Source: Ascidiimonas meishanensis
Lineage (GTDB): Bacteria > Bacteroidota > Bacteroidia > Flavobacteriales > Flavobacteriaceae
Direction of reading: 5' to 3'
NCBI RefSeq assembly: GCF_037782385.1
Contig: NZ_JBBEXD010000003.1
Span: forward strand, 1 to 64,000
Length of the DNA: 64,000 nt
In this document: positions 35,804 to 44,847 of the stretch, piece by piece
Layout: each line of letters begins with the position of its first letter
How positions within the stretch are numbered: position 1 is the stretch's first letter
Notes under the pieces: generated by a model
The model's database searches: none
Told to the model about the DNA's origin: nothing
The model's input: the letters and a program-made list of their open reading frames with translations, nothing else
Program-made: the position numbers and the translations under genes

Positions 35804-36545
35804 TCGCTATTTTTTAACACATCTTTAAATTCATACTACGCAGAAGGGAAAGCGTACTAGGAAGCATTTTGGAAACTGAAATAAAGAGATCCTATAATGT
35901 AAGATAGAAAGTACCTCCTTCTCGGCAGTGTAGAGAACACTTGCCATTAAGAAGCACTGAATTTTGAGAGAGATTTAGAGAATTATCTGGATTTTTTGTT
36001 TGTTTTTGCTTGTCCCAAAACAAACGGAAAAAAGACACCTTCTACTATGTATTTCCAATATGCAGTGGCTATTGGAATCAATTTAGAGAAGCTAAAATAG
36101 CTCCAAGGTTTCGCTATTTTTTGACGCATCTTTAAATTTATACTACGCAGAAGGGAAAGCGTACTAGGAAGCTTTTTGGAAACTGAAATAAAGAGATCCT
36201 ATAATGTAAGATAGAAAGTACCTCCTTCTCGGCAGTGTAGAGAATACTTGCCGTTAAGAAGCACTGAATTTTGAGAGAGATTTAGAGAATTATCTTTATT
36301 TCTTGTTTGTTTTTGCTTGTCCAAAAACAAACGGAAAAAGGACACCTTCTGCTATGTATTTCCAATATGCAGTGGCTATTGGAATCAATTTAAAGAAGCT
36401 AAAATAGCTCCAAGGTTTCGCTATTTTTTAACGCATCTTTAAATTTATACTACGCAGAAGGGAAAGCGTACTAGGAAGCATTTTGGAAACTGAAATAAAG
36501 AGATCCTATAATGTAAGATAGAAAGTACCTCCTTCTCGGCAGTGT
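35804..36545 (+). repeat. Tandem repeat, 307-bp unit, 2.4 copies
   Basis: Copy 1 is 35804-36110, copy 2 is 36111-36417 and a third, truncated copy is 36418-36545. Copies 1 and 2 have the same length and only a small number of substitutions. Each full unit contains a hairpin, GTTTGTTTT/AAAACAAAC (35998-36025 and 36305-36332). The unit junctions carry AAAATAGC/GCTATTTT hairpins (36094-36120 and 36401-36427) followed by T. No coding capacity or known element is recognised. Confidence 0.85.
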
Positions 36546-36592
36546 CTTTTTTGTGCAACTTTTTGGGCAAGCAAAAAGATGCGAAGCGCAAG
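36546..36592. repeat. Imperfect inverted repeat after the tandem array
   Basis: CTTTTTTGTGCAAC and GGGCAAGCAAAAAGA form an imperfect inverted repeat where the third unit stops. Similar CTTTTTT/AAAAAG hairpins are seen at 56155-56200. They may belong to one dispersed intergenic family. Confidence 0.35.
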
Positions 36593-36668
36593 CAATTGTA
36601 AAATTACATTTGGTTTAGATTCAACGATAAACTCAAAATTACACCCCTAGTTTTCATTCGTAAATAAG

Positions 36669-36676
36669 TATATTTG
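36669..36676 (+). promoter_or_regulatory. -7 element ahead of fhs
   Basis: TATATTTG at 36669-36676 matches the -7 consensus and lies 40 bp before the fhs start. No clear TTG is present at the expected distance. Confidence 0.4.
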
Positions 36677-36716
36677 AGAGACCTTATTTCACTAGCAAAC
36701 ACAAATTCACCGTAAA

Positions 36717-38384
36717 ATGACCGATATAGAAATTGCCCAAAGCGTTAAAGAAATCCATATTCGTGAAATCGCCAAAAAGTTTCATATAGATGAGGTGAAT
36801 TTGGAATATTACGGCGCTAATAAGGCGAAACTTCCTCTTCATCTTATTGATGAACAAAAGATAAATAAGAGCAATTTAATTTTGGTAACTGCTATCACAC
36901 CCACACCAGCCGGAGAGGGAAAAACCACTACTTCTATTGGCTTGGGAGATGCGCTGAATAGTATTGGTAAGAAAACTGCGGTAGTGCTTAGAGAGCCTAG
37001 TTTGGGGCCAGTATTTGGTATAAAAGGAGGTGCTGCAGGAGGTGGTTGGAGTCAGGTAATTCCAATGGTAGACATCAATTTACATTTTACGGGAGATTTT
37101 CACGCTATTGAAAAGGCAAATAATTTATTGGCAGCTCTTATTGATAATAACATTCAGAGCAAAACGGGAAATTTGGGAATTGACCCCAGAACGGTACTCT
37201 GGAAACGCTGTATGGATATGAATGACCGCGGACTCCGAAATATTATCGCTGGGCTAGGTGGGAAAGCAGGCGGAATTGCAAGAGAAACCGGATTCAATAT
37301 TACAGCAGCCTCTGAAATCATGGCGATTTTATGTCTGAGCAATAGTTTTGAGGACTTGCAGGAGAAATGTGGAAATATCTATGTAGGGAATACCTGGAAT
37401 GGAACCCCCATTTATGCCCGAGATCTCAAAGCCCAAGGAGCAATGGCGGTTTTGTTAAAAGATGCTGTCAAACCTAATTTAGTGCAAACACTAGAGGGAA
37501 ATCCAGCCATTATTCACGGAGGGCCTTTTGCAAATATCGCGCAGGGGACTAATTCTATACTCGCTACTAAAACCGGATTGAGTCTGGCAGATTATGTAGT
37601 TACGGAGGCTGGTTTTGGAGCAGATTTAGGCGCAGAAAAATTTCTCAATATTAAATGCCGACAAGCAGGACTGTCTCCCAAAGCTATTGTGCTGGTAGCC
37701 ACTATCCGAGCTTTAAAGTACCACGGGGGAAAAGCCTTAAACGAATTAACACAAGAAGATGTAACAGCGCTAAAAGCCGGATTCCCCAATTTAGAAAGAC
37801 ATCTTCACAGCCTTCGCAGTTTTGGGATTCCTGTGGTAGTCTCTGTAAATGCTTTTAGTAGTGATACTGAAGCGGAAAAACAAGCCTTGCTAACACATTG
37901 TGAAAAAATGGGAATTCCGGTGGCGTTGAGTTACGGTTGGGCAGAAGGTGGTAAAGGCTGTATAGACCTTGCAAAGAAAGTGGCAGAGGCTTCTGATAGC
38001 TGTACCCAGAAATTCACGCCCACCTATCAGTTAGAAGATTCCATCAGAACCAAAATAGAAAAGATCTGCCGTACCATTTACGGTGCCGAAAATGTCATAC
38101 TTTCTAACAAAGCCAAAGCCCAGTTACGCCGATTTGAAAAAATGGGGTATACACATCTTCCTGTATGCATTGCCAAAACACAAAAGAGCCTAAGTGACGA
38201 TGAAAAACAGCTGGGCAGACCAGAGAATTTTGACATTCACATCCGCGAATTTGAGATTGCAACTGGTGCCGGATTCATCATACCTATTGCTGGAAACATG
38301 CTTCGTATGCCCGGTCTCCCCGCTAAACCCGCCTCCGAAAATATAAGTATTGATAAAGACGGTAATATTAAAGGTTTGTTTTAA
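36717..38384 (+). CDS. fhs: Formate-tetrahydrofolate ligase
   Basis: This 555-residue enzyme makes 10-formyl-tetrahydrofolate from formate, ATP and THF. The P-loop is PAGEGKTT at residues 64-71, and LREPSLGPVFGIKGGAAGG follows. The length matches the family. The product feeds purN-type steps of purine synthesis. It is monocistronic, flanked by repeats on both sides. Confidence 0.96.
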   Translation: MTDIEIAQSVKEIHIREIAKKFHIDEVNLEYYGANKAKLPLHLIDEQKINKSNLILVTAITPTPAGEGKTTTSIGLGDALNSIGKKTAVVLREPSLGPVFGIKGGAAGGGWSQVIPMVDINLHFTGDFHAIEKANNLLAALIDNNIQSKTGNLGIDPRTVLWKRCMDMNDRGLRNIIAGLGGKAGGIARETGFNITAASEIMAILCLSNSFEDLQEKCGNIYVGNTWNGTPIYARDLKAQGAMAVLLKDAVKPNLVQTLEGNPAIIHGGPFANIAQGTNSILATKTGLSLADYVVTEAGFGADLGAEKFLNIKCRQAGLSPKAIVLVATIRALKYHGGKALNELTQEDVTALKAGFPNLERHLHSLRSFGIPVVVSVNAFSSDTEAEKQALLTHCEKMGIPVALSYGWAEGGKGCIDLAKKVAEASDSCTQKFTPTYQLEDSIRTKIEKICRTIYGAENVILSNKAKAQLRRFEKMGYTHLPVCIAKTQKSLSDDEKQLGRPENFDIHIREFEIATGAGFIIPIAGNMLRMPGLPAKPASENISIDKDGNIKGLF

Positions 38385-38422
38385 TAAAGTGTGCTATTAT
38401 ACTATTAAAGCTAAGAAATACA

Positions 38423-38698
38423 GTCATTTCGAAGAAGCAAAGCGACTGAGAAATCTGCCTGATGATTGGTAAAATCCTTCCTAGGAAACCTCAAACAAAT
38501 GGCTAGCAAAAAAGCTTTTATCTCATTTTACAACCCAGTGACAACCTTTACGGATTTCCCTAAATTTTTTTAGGTAACTCTTTCTTATCTTACTCATGAA
38601 TAAGAAATCGTTGTATTTTGCATTAATTTCTTGCGAATAAATAGGTGTTTGAACCGGTATTATAAGAAAAATCATGGATTTATACTAAGTTTGATTGG
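38423..38698 (+). repeat. 276-bp dispersed repeat, copy A
   Basis: Copy A and copy B (51675-51950) have equal length and share GTCATTT.GAAGAAGCA.AGC and GACTGAGAAATCTGC at the left end and GTTTG.TTGG at the right end, with diverged middle parts. The left end resembles the common Bacteroidota intergenic TCATTTCGA..GAGAAATCT sequence. Copy A ends exactly at the truncated SIR2-like frame. Confidence 0.75.
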
Positions 38699-39390
38699 TT
38701 GAAATCAATAAAATACATTTAAAATTTCCGACTAATATTGTTGATTATATCAGATCTTTTGATAATATTTTCACAACGAATTACGACAGGAATATTGAAC
38801 TAGCAACCGGTAAAAACGTGTTATACTTACACGGGGCATTTCATGTACTTGCACCAGTTTATGATCCTAATAGTTTAAGAAATCGATTATCTGATAAACC
38901 TGCCGAAAAAATGCCTGTAATTAAAGGATATGAACATGCATTTTCAAATGCGATAACTGGTAGTTCTGGTGCATTTAAACTATTCGCTGCAAATCAACCA
39001 GAATTAGCAAATTCATTCATAGACAAATTTGCTAAAGTAATACTAGAAAAGCCAGAGATTAAATCTCAAATGAAGGAATCAGACAATGAAATAGTAAAAA
39101 ACCTATATGAAGCGGTTACATTAAAAACACAAGAACCCGATTTAGAATTTTCAATTGATTACTCAGTGAATAAACTAAAAGCAGTAGAAGGGAAAATAAC
39201 TTTTATTGGTTTATCCCCAAACAATGATTCGCATATTATGAAAATTATTCTAGAAAATACAAAAGTGGATACTATTGAATTCTACTATTTTAATGAACAA
39301 GAGTCTGTAGATATCAAATTGTTTTTTAATAACAAAAAAGTAATGACCGAAAGTATTATTGAATTCTGGAATAGAAAAGCCAGCCTATAA
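38695..39390 (+). pseudogene. 5'-truncated SIR2-like gene fragment
   Basis: The frame opens directly after TGA (38692-38694), with a TTG codon as the only start at hand and no ATG nearby, so the 5' end is missing. The surviving 231 residues include FTTNYDRNIE and VLYLHGAFHVL, which match SIR2-like NAD-binding proteins that have lost the N-terminal GAG-type Rossmann motif. SIR2 domains occur in many antiphage systems, but no partner gene is seen. The break lies at the end of repeat copy A. Confidence 0.6.
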
Positions 39391-39874
39391 CATGGCAAAT
39401 GTTGGATAAGCCACTAATTTCTGGAAAAACAAACTTATTTAAACCAGATTAAGGGGTTTTACCTACTTAGGCAATGATTTTATATTTTAAATCAAGGCTT
39501 TTAAAAATAGAATAATAGGCATCTTGAAAGATTCTTTTCAGATTAAAAATTAAAATAGGCTTTGGTATCAATTAGCCGTCTTGCTTCATCACTTTTTACC
39601 TTTATTGCGTTTCAGAAATTTTTTTTGACTTGCCCTAAATAGATGGTAAAAAGATAGGCAATTACAAACTTGCAAACATTTATTAGCTTGCCTTATATTA
39701 TACTTATGGTCTTGATTTTTGCTAGCGCCATAAACAGATTCACCATACTTTTACTTTAGATTTTTATCTATGGGGCAGGGTAAAGAAGCGTCTTATATAA
39801 AGCTAAAGAATCATAGGATATTTTTCTAGATTAATAGAACAATAAAATCAAATTTTATTCTTTTTTAATATTTT
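39391..39874. other. Intergenic AT-rich stretch without recognisable gene
   Basis: About 480 bp follow the SIR2-like fragment. I see no open frame with family features, no RNA gene and no strong hairpin. It ends at the DUF2975 promoter. Confidence 0.5.
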
Positions 39875-39916
39875 ATTATTGTTTAACAATAATTTATTAT
39901 AGATTTGCAATAATAA
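39875..39916 (+). promoter_or_regulatory. Promoter and overlapping dyads for the DUF2975-XRE pair
   Basis: TTG (39879-39881) and TAGATTTG (39900-39907) are 18 nt apart, a full match to the consensus. ATTATTGTT (39875-39883) and AACAATAAT (39885-39893) form a 19-bp palindrome over the -33 element; TTATTAT (39894-39900) and ATAATAA (39910-39916) flank the -7. The XRE protein downstream is a likely binder. Confidence 0.6.
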
Positions 39917-39928
39917 AATTGGATTAAA

Positions 39929-40474
39929 ATGAAAAATCAAACAAAAAAAACAGACAAAGGAATTAAAGCGTTTAATTTCATTTACATTATTGGAATAGCT
40001 TTCGCAATTGGAAAACTCATAGATTATTTACAATGGACTTTTCAGCTTATAAAAAAATGGAGTATCCCAGATGAACCATTCTTCTCAAAAGTTAATTTAA
40101 TGAATAGTGATGCAGAAATCTCTGTAGTAGCCTATTTGTTATTTGCAATAGCCTATTGTTTAGTATTTGGATTTATTATTCTAGGTTTATACCAGTTAAA
40201 CCAAACCACAAAACTATTTGCTCAAAAAAAGATTTTTCAAACGGAGGTAGGTTTGGCTTTTAGAAAAGCGGGTAAATCATTTCTTGCTTTCGCTTATGGA
40301 ACTTTTAGTATTGATGTTGCTTTTCTTGCTTGGGCGAAAACTTCAAATAGAATTATTGATCTTTTGTCTACAGAATTATTAGTGTTTTTTATTTTAGGAT
40401 ATTTAATGTTTTTTTTATCGGATATCTTTAAAGAGGGCATTGCTATGAAAGAAGAAAACGAACTAACTATTTAA
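39929..40474 (+). CDS. DUF2975-domain membrane protein
   Basis: The 181-residue protein has four membrane segments and the DUF2975 layout (YLLFAIAYCLVFGFIILGLY, FRKAGKSFLAFAYG). It is followed 2 bp later by an XRE regulator, the usual pairing of this family with a YozG-type repressor. The molecular function is unknown. Confidence 0.85.
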   Translation: MKNQTKKTDKGIKAFNFIYIIGIAFAIGKLIDYLQWTFQLIKKWSIPDEPFFSKVNLMNSDAEISVVAYLLFAIAYCLVFGFIILGLYQLNQTTKLFAQKKIFQTEVGLAFRKAGKSFLAFAYGTFSIDVAFLAWAKTSNRIIDLLSTELLVFFILGYLMFFLSDIFKEGIAMKEENELTI

Positions 40475-40476
40475 AG

Positions 40477-40683
40477 ATGGCTATAATAGTTAATTTAGAT
40501 GTAATGCTGGCAAAAAGAAAAATGCAATCTAAAGAATTGGTTGAAATTCTAGGAATTACTCCAGCTAATCTATCAATCTTAAAAACAGGAAAAGCAAAGG
40601 CAATTAGATTTACAACATTAGAAGCCATTTGTGAAGCATTAGAATGTCAACCAGGTGATATTTTAGAATATAAAAAGGAATAA
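40477..40683 (+). CDS. XRE-family helix-turn-helix regulator (YozG-like)
   Basis: The 68-residue protein is a single helix-turn-helix domain: MLAKRKMQSKELVEILGI then TPANLSILKTGKAKAIRFTT. It matches the small YozG-type repressors encoded with DUF2975 proteins. Palindromes over the shared promoter suggest autoregulation. Confidence 0.88.
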   Translation: MAIIVNLDVMLAKRKMQSKELVEILGITPANLSILKTGKAKAIRFTTLEAICEALECQPGDILEYKKE

Positions 40684-41115
40684 AATCAAACTTCTACCAT
40701 TTCACAACGGCTAGCAATTTCAACTGGATATATCAATCCTTAAACCCAAGCATATCTATTTATAAAAGAGCAGCATCCATTTAAAATTTCACCTACAGCT
40801 AAATAATTCTCTTTACAAGATAAAAAAGTACTAGTCCTGTTTCATTTATTTAAACGGGAGCTATGCAATTGAAAAAGACACTATTATTCACAAATTGCCG
40901 CTACCAAAGCGGCTACTATCTTAGCTTACTAATAATATTGTCAATGAGTTAAATTAAATTAGAAAGGCTAAAAAAGGCTTTAGATTGGGTTCTGCAAATA
41001 AAACGGTATGCTATTCTAATTGTTTAGTCCCAGATGTTATGTGCTTAGATTTGATTATATTCTAATTTAAACCTATACTGTTGATAATTTCCCACTGGCT
41101 ACTAATTTTTAGAAC
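40684..41115. other. Intergenic stretch after the XRE gene
   Basis: This 430-bp stretch holds CAACGGC (40705-40711), a motif whose complement GCCGTTG recurs in the accessory gaps, but no open frame or family signature. It ends at the metalloprotease terminator. Confidence 0.5.
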
Positions 41116-41141
41116 AAAAAAACCTCCATTTGGAGGTTTTT
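41116..41141 (-). terminator. Terminator after the metalloprotease gene
   Basis: AAAACCTCC (41119-41127) and GGAGGTTTT (41132-41140) pair perfectly around ATTT and have A/T runs on both sides. On the minus strand the T-run ends the metalloprotease transcript 22 bp after its stop; it could also work rightward. Confidence 0.8.
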
Positions 41142-41162
41142 AATTTCTTAAACACTTTATTT

Positions 41163-42140
41163 TTAATTGTTTGGCCAATTACCCCAATTACTGCAGTGCC
41201 CTGCTTTATCAGTTTTCTCAACCACTCTGTTTACACCAGAATATCCTGCATTCATTAACGCTCTAGGAGAAAAATGAATCTTTCCATTGCTTGGTGTTAT
41301 AGATACCGTTCCAAAGTGTGCCTGACTTAAGGCATGCCCTGTTTCATGTAGGGCTACTGTCTCAAAATCAAATCCAGTACCAGTGGCAACTCTGTCTTGC
41401 CAGTTAAAAGCATCGTTATAATATATTTCTTTAATGGCTACATCACGAACTCCATCTTCATTAATATCTTCTGTCCATACAAGTGTAAAGGTAACCCCTA
41501 AGATAGAATTACCGCCACCCAAAAGATCAAAGAAACCTTGTGGTAAAACACCAGCCTGAACGATCACACCAGGGAAAAATCCAGCAGAGCCACCGTAACC
41601 AAAAAATACATTTGAAACAAAGCCAAGGTCAAAATTAGAAATACCAGCATTAGGGATTGTTAATCCATCAGAGCAAGTAACTGCATCCCAAGAATTTCTT
41701 ACGGTTTCAAGAGATGGTAAAATGTTTAATCCTGAAGCGGTTATTGCCTGTGTGCCATCAACAATATAAGGTACGGTTTCTCCACCCAGATTTCGCGGAT
41801 CATTAGGGACATAGTCTGAACTTAATTGCTTGTTCCCTCTGTCATCAAAGAAAACGGTTCTACCAACGCTATCAGCAGAGAAATACTCCATTTTTTCCAA
41901 TTCAATTCCATAAGGTTCGAGTAATACGTTTAATTCAGAAGCCATGCTCTGCAAATCTTCATCACTTCTACTTGTCATGTCAGATAATTTGATCTTTGAA
42001 AAGTTGCTCATGTCTACTTTTGTCATAGAAAGGGTAACTTCATTTTGAGTTTGAACTGCCTGAACATCTTCTGTTTCCTGAGTATCACAACTGGCGAATA
42101 GCCCTAAAATTGCAAGGGATGCTAAAAATTTGTTTTTCAT
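41163..42140 (-). CDS. Zinc metalloprotease lipoprotein (matrixin-like)
   Basis: The 325-residue protein has a lipoprotein signal with Cys18 (FASC). The zinc site HETGHALSQAH places His265, Glu266, His269 and His275 in the HExxHxxxxxH pattern of metzincins, near the end of the protein and followed by a short tail. The preceding domain has no family I can name. It is probably displayed on the outer membrane. Confidence 0.85.
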   Translation of the reverse strand: MKNKFLASLAILGLFASCDTQETEDVQAVQTQNEVTLSMTKVDMSNFSKIKLSDMTSRSDEDLQSMASELNVLLEPYGIELEKMEYFSADSVGRTVFFDDRGNKQLSSDYVPNDPRNLGGETVPYIVDGTQAITASGLNILPSLETVRNSWDAVTCSDGLTIPNAGISNFDLGFVSNVFFGYGGSAGFFPGVIVQAGVLPQGFFDLLGGGNSILGVTFTLVWTEDINEDGVRDVAIKEIYYNDAFNWQDRVATGTGFDFETVALHETGHALSQAHFGTVSITPSNGKIHFSPRALMNAGYSGVNRVVEKTDKAGHCSNWGNWPNN

Positions 42141-42605
42141 TTTGAAAAATGTTTTTGGTTTTAATAAAATTTTGGATAAATCAATTGAATGTAAATAATT
42201 ATTGTGAATTTAACAAGTATTAACTTAAATTATTATAATTATTTCATTTATTATAGTTAATTCTTTTCTTTCTATCAATAGATGACTAATAGAAATTCTA
42301 AGAGCAAATTACAAACATCTCTTTTTCATAGTTGAGAAGATGTATATACGTAGTTTGTCTGGAGACTAAGCAAGTAATTTTTGTTCGCAAAAAGCTTTCT
42401 ACACTTTGGAAAAAGATAAAATCCTATATAAATACGCGCTCTTTTTATATTGAAGGCAGGTTTTATAAAAACAAACCAACTTCTGTATCTTTGAAAGTAA
42501 AAAGTGTGTTCCTATATTTTGGTAATATTCCCTAAGAGTAAGAGCGTCCACCAAGAGAAAAAATGAATTCTGATGGAGATCAGGATACAAAAGAAAACAT
42601 AACAA
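42141..42605. other. Divergent intergenic region with a -7 element for the SDR gene
   Basis: This 465-bp region separates the leftward metalloprotease from the rightward SDR gene. TATCTTTG at 42486-42493 matches the -7 consensus for the SDR side, leaving a leader of about 110 nt. I find no TTG at the right distance and no open frame of note. Confidence 0.4.
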
Positions 42606-43361
42606 ATGACAAAAACAGCATTTATTACCGGAGCTACCAGTGGTATTGGGAGAGCAACGGCCAGAGAATTTGCCAAACAAGGAATTCATTTAATTCTTTG
42701 CGGACGAAGAAAAGACCGACTGGAAAACTTGCAAATAGAACTAGGCCTACAAACCAAAGTGCATACCTTACAATTTGATGTTCGGGACAAGGAGGCGGTA
42801 GCCAATGCAGTAGCTAATTTGCCAGAAGCATTTTCGCAAATAGATATTCTGGTCAATAATGCAGGAAACGCACACGGGCTGGACCCTGTACAAACAGGTT
42901 CTACAGAAGATTGGGATGCCATGATAGACATCAATGTAAAAGGACTTTTGTATGTGTCTAAAGCCATTATTCCACAAATGGTAGCAAGGCAATCTGGGCA
43001 TATCATCAATATTGGTTCGCTGGCTGGGAAAGAAGCCTACCCAAATGGCACTGTATATTGCGGGAGTAAGCATGCGGTAGATGCTATTAATAAAGGAATG
43101 CGTATGGATTTAAATGCCTACGGAATTAAAGTCGGTGCCGTTAATCCGGGTTTGGTAGAAACCGAATTTAGCAATGTTAGATTTAAAGGAGATCAAGATA
43201 GGGCAGATGGTGTTTATAAAGGATTTGATCCGTTAACTCCAGAAGATGTAGCAGAAGTAATTTGGTTTATGGTATCGCGCCCAAAACATGTAAATATTGC
43301 AGATTTGCTATTGTTACCCAACGCACAGGCTTCCAGCACACAGGTAAAAAAAGAACTTTAG
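42606..43361 (+). CDS. SDR-family NAD(P)-dependent oxidoreductase
   Basis: The 251-residue enzyme has the dinucleotide loop GATSGIG at residues 9-15, NNAG at 84-87 and the catalytic Ser138, Tyr151 and Lys155 (YCGSK). It resembles the YdfG/serine-dehydrogenase-type SDRs. The enoyl-CoA hydratase gene follows 37 bp later, so the two may be co-expressed, but the substrate is not known. Confidence 0.92.
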   Translation: MTKTAFITGATSGIGRATAREFAKQGIHLILCGRRKDRLENLQIELGLQTKVHTLQFDVRDKEAVANAVANLPEAFSQIDILVNNAGNAHGLDPVQTGSTEDWDAMIDINVKGLLYVSKAIIPQMVARQSGHIINIGSLAGKEAYPNGTVYCGSKHAVDAINKGMRMDLNAYGIKVGAVNPGLVETEFSNVRFKGDQDRADGVYKGFDPLTPEDVAEVIWFMVSRPKHVNIADLLLLPNAQASSTQVKKEL

Positions 43362-43398
43362 TTTTATGTATTTTTAAGCTCTTTAAAAACGAATAATT

Positions 43399-44169
43399 AT
43401 GAGCGTAACCAACAGACCTAATGGGAGTTTGTATACTGAAATTTCTAATGGCGTAGCTTCCTTAGAATTTGGGCACCCAGCTAGTAATTCTTTTCCATCA
43501 GAACTGCTGGAACGGCTCACGAATGAACTTTATAAGCTTTCAGAAAATAAAACAGTTTCAGTGATTGTTTTGAAGTCTGAAGGAGAACGTGCTTTTTGTG
43601 CAGGAGCTTCTTTTGATGAATTAGTAGCCGTTACAAACCTAGAAGAAGGCAAGGCATTTTTTAGCGGATTTGCTAATGTGATTAATGCCATGCGGAGCTG
43701 TTCTAAGCTTATTATAGGAAGAATACAAGGAAAAGCCGTTGGCGGGGGTGTAGGCCTTGCTGCTGCTTGTGATTATGTATTGGCAACAGAGGCAGCTGCT
43801 ATTAAATTATCTGAGTTTACTATTGGTATTGGTCCTTTTGTAATTGCCCCAGTGGTAGAACGAAAAATGGGAAAAGCTGCGCTAGCAGAACTTACCTTGG
43901 CGGCAGATGAATGGAAAAGTGCCTATTGGGCAAAGGAAAAAGGCCTGTATGCAAAAGTATTTGAGAAAATAGGGGAGCTAGATGAAGAGGTAGCAGTACT
44001 GGCTAGAAAATTAGCATCCTATAACCCCGAAGCTTTGCATCAAATGAAAAAGGCATTGTGGGAAGGAACAGTACATTGGCATGAATTGCTTTCTGAAAGA
44101 GCAAAAATTTCTGGAGAATTGGTTTTATCTCCTTTCACCAAAAGGGCCTTGAGCAAGTTTAAAAAATAG
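43399..44169 (+). CDS. Enoyl-CoA hydratase/isomerase-family protein
   Basis: The 256-residue protein has the crotonase fold with the oxyanion-hole blocks ERAFCAGASFDELV and GKAVGGGVGLAAACD and the family FTIGIGPF region. It could be a hydratase, isomerase or methylglutaconyl-CoA hydratase; the sequence does not decide. It follows the SDR gene on the same strand. Confidence 0.85.
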   Translation: MSVTNRPNGSLYTEISNGVASLEFGHPASNSFPSELLERLTNELYKLSENKTVSVIVLKSEGERAFCAGASFDELVAVTNLEEGKAFFSGFANVINAMRSCSKLIIGRIQGKAVGGGVGLAAACDYVLATEAAAIKLSEFTIGIGPFVIAPVVERKMGKAALAELTLAADEWKSAYWAKEKGLYAKVFEKIGELDEEVAVLARKLASYNPEALHQMKKALWEGTVHWHELLSERAKISGELVLSPFTKRALSKFKK

Positions 44170-44263
44170 TTATTTTTAAGACCAAACAAGCTGTATTAAA
44201 AGTTTGATCAGGCAATTTCATTCCGGAGAATTATACATTTTTATATTCTGAAGTTTTGGATTT

Positions 44264-44686
44264 TTATTCTTTACAAATCTTACCTTCTTGGGTAATCACC
44301 TCCCCATCTAGTTTGGTGAGGGTGGCTTTATAAATCATACACCTTCCTTCAATCTTTATTTTTTCTACTACAATACCGTTATTATCATTGATAAATCGTT
44401 TTTGTTCATCGGTTTCCGCATCAGCTTCTTCATACGTCATTCTATACGTGCAGTCATCTATCCACTCCAGATTTACAAATTGAGGTTCGCTTTCCTCTAT
44501 ACCACCTTTAAATTCCATTTGTGTATTTGATTCTCTGATAACTTCCAAGGCATTAGGTTCTCCTTTTTCACCAGGGATACTAAAAGTACCTTCTTTAAAA
44601 TCGGTACATTGAAGCTTTTGAGAAAAACCGTGTAAAGAACACATAAAAAAAATGAGAAGATAAAGAAAGTGGTTTTTAAAGATCAT
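44264..44686 (-). CDS. Hypothetical secreted protein
   Basis: The 140-residue protein has a signal peptide (FLYLLIFFMCSLHGFSQ) and a small beta-rich mature part with four cysteines (LQCTDFKEG, DDCTYRMTYEEAD, GRCMIYKATL, GKICKE). I recall similar secreted flavobacterial proteins but no function. It is convergent to the enoyl-CoA hydratase gene. Confidence 0.7.
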   Translation of the reverse strand: MIFKNHFLYLLIFFMCSLHGFSQKLQCTDFKEGTFSIPGEKGEPNALEVIRESNTQMEFKGGIEESEPQFVNLEWIDDCTYRMTYEEADAETDEQKRFINDNNGIVVEKIKIEGRCMIYKATLTKLDGEVITQEGKICKE

Positions 44687-44847
44687 AATTATCAGAATTT
44701 GCTGCTATTTATAATAGCTAACTTTAAATGTAGGCTTTTATTTTGTTCTGCTAAAAATATCAATTCCATAACACATATTAAGACGTATAGCTTTTATTTA
44801 ACCACTATTTCTAAATTCTTTTTGTATTTTTAAAAAAATCCTTTGCA

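Noticed and set aside
35804..36545. CRISPR array.
   Set aside because: Units are 307 bp and almost identical along their whole length, with no short repeat/spacer alternation.
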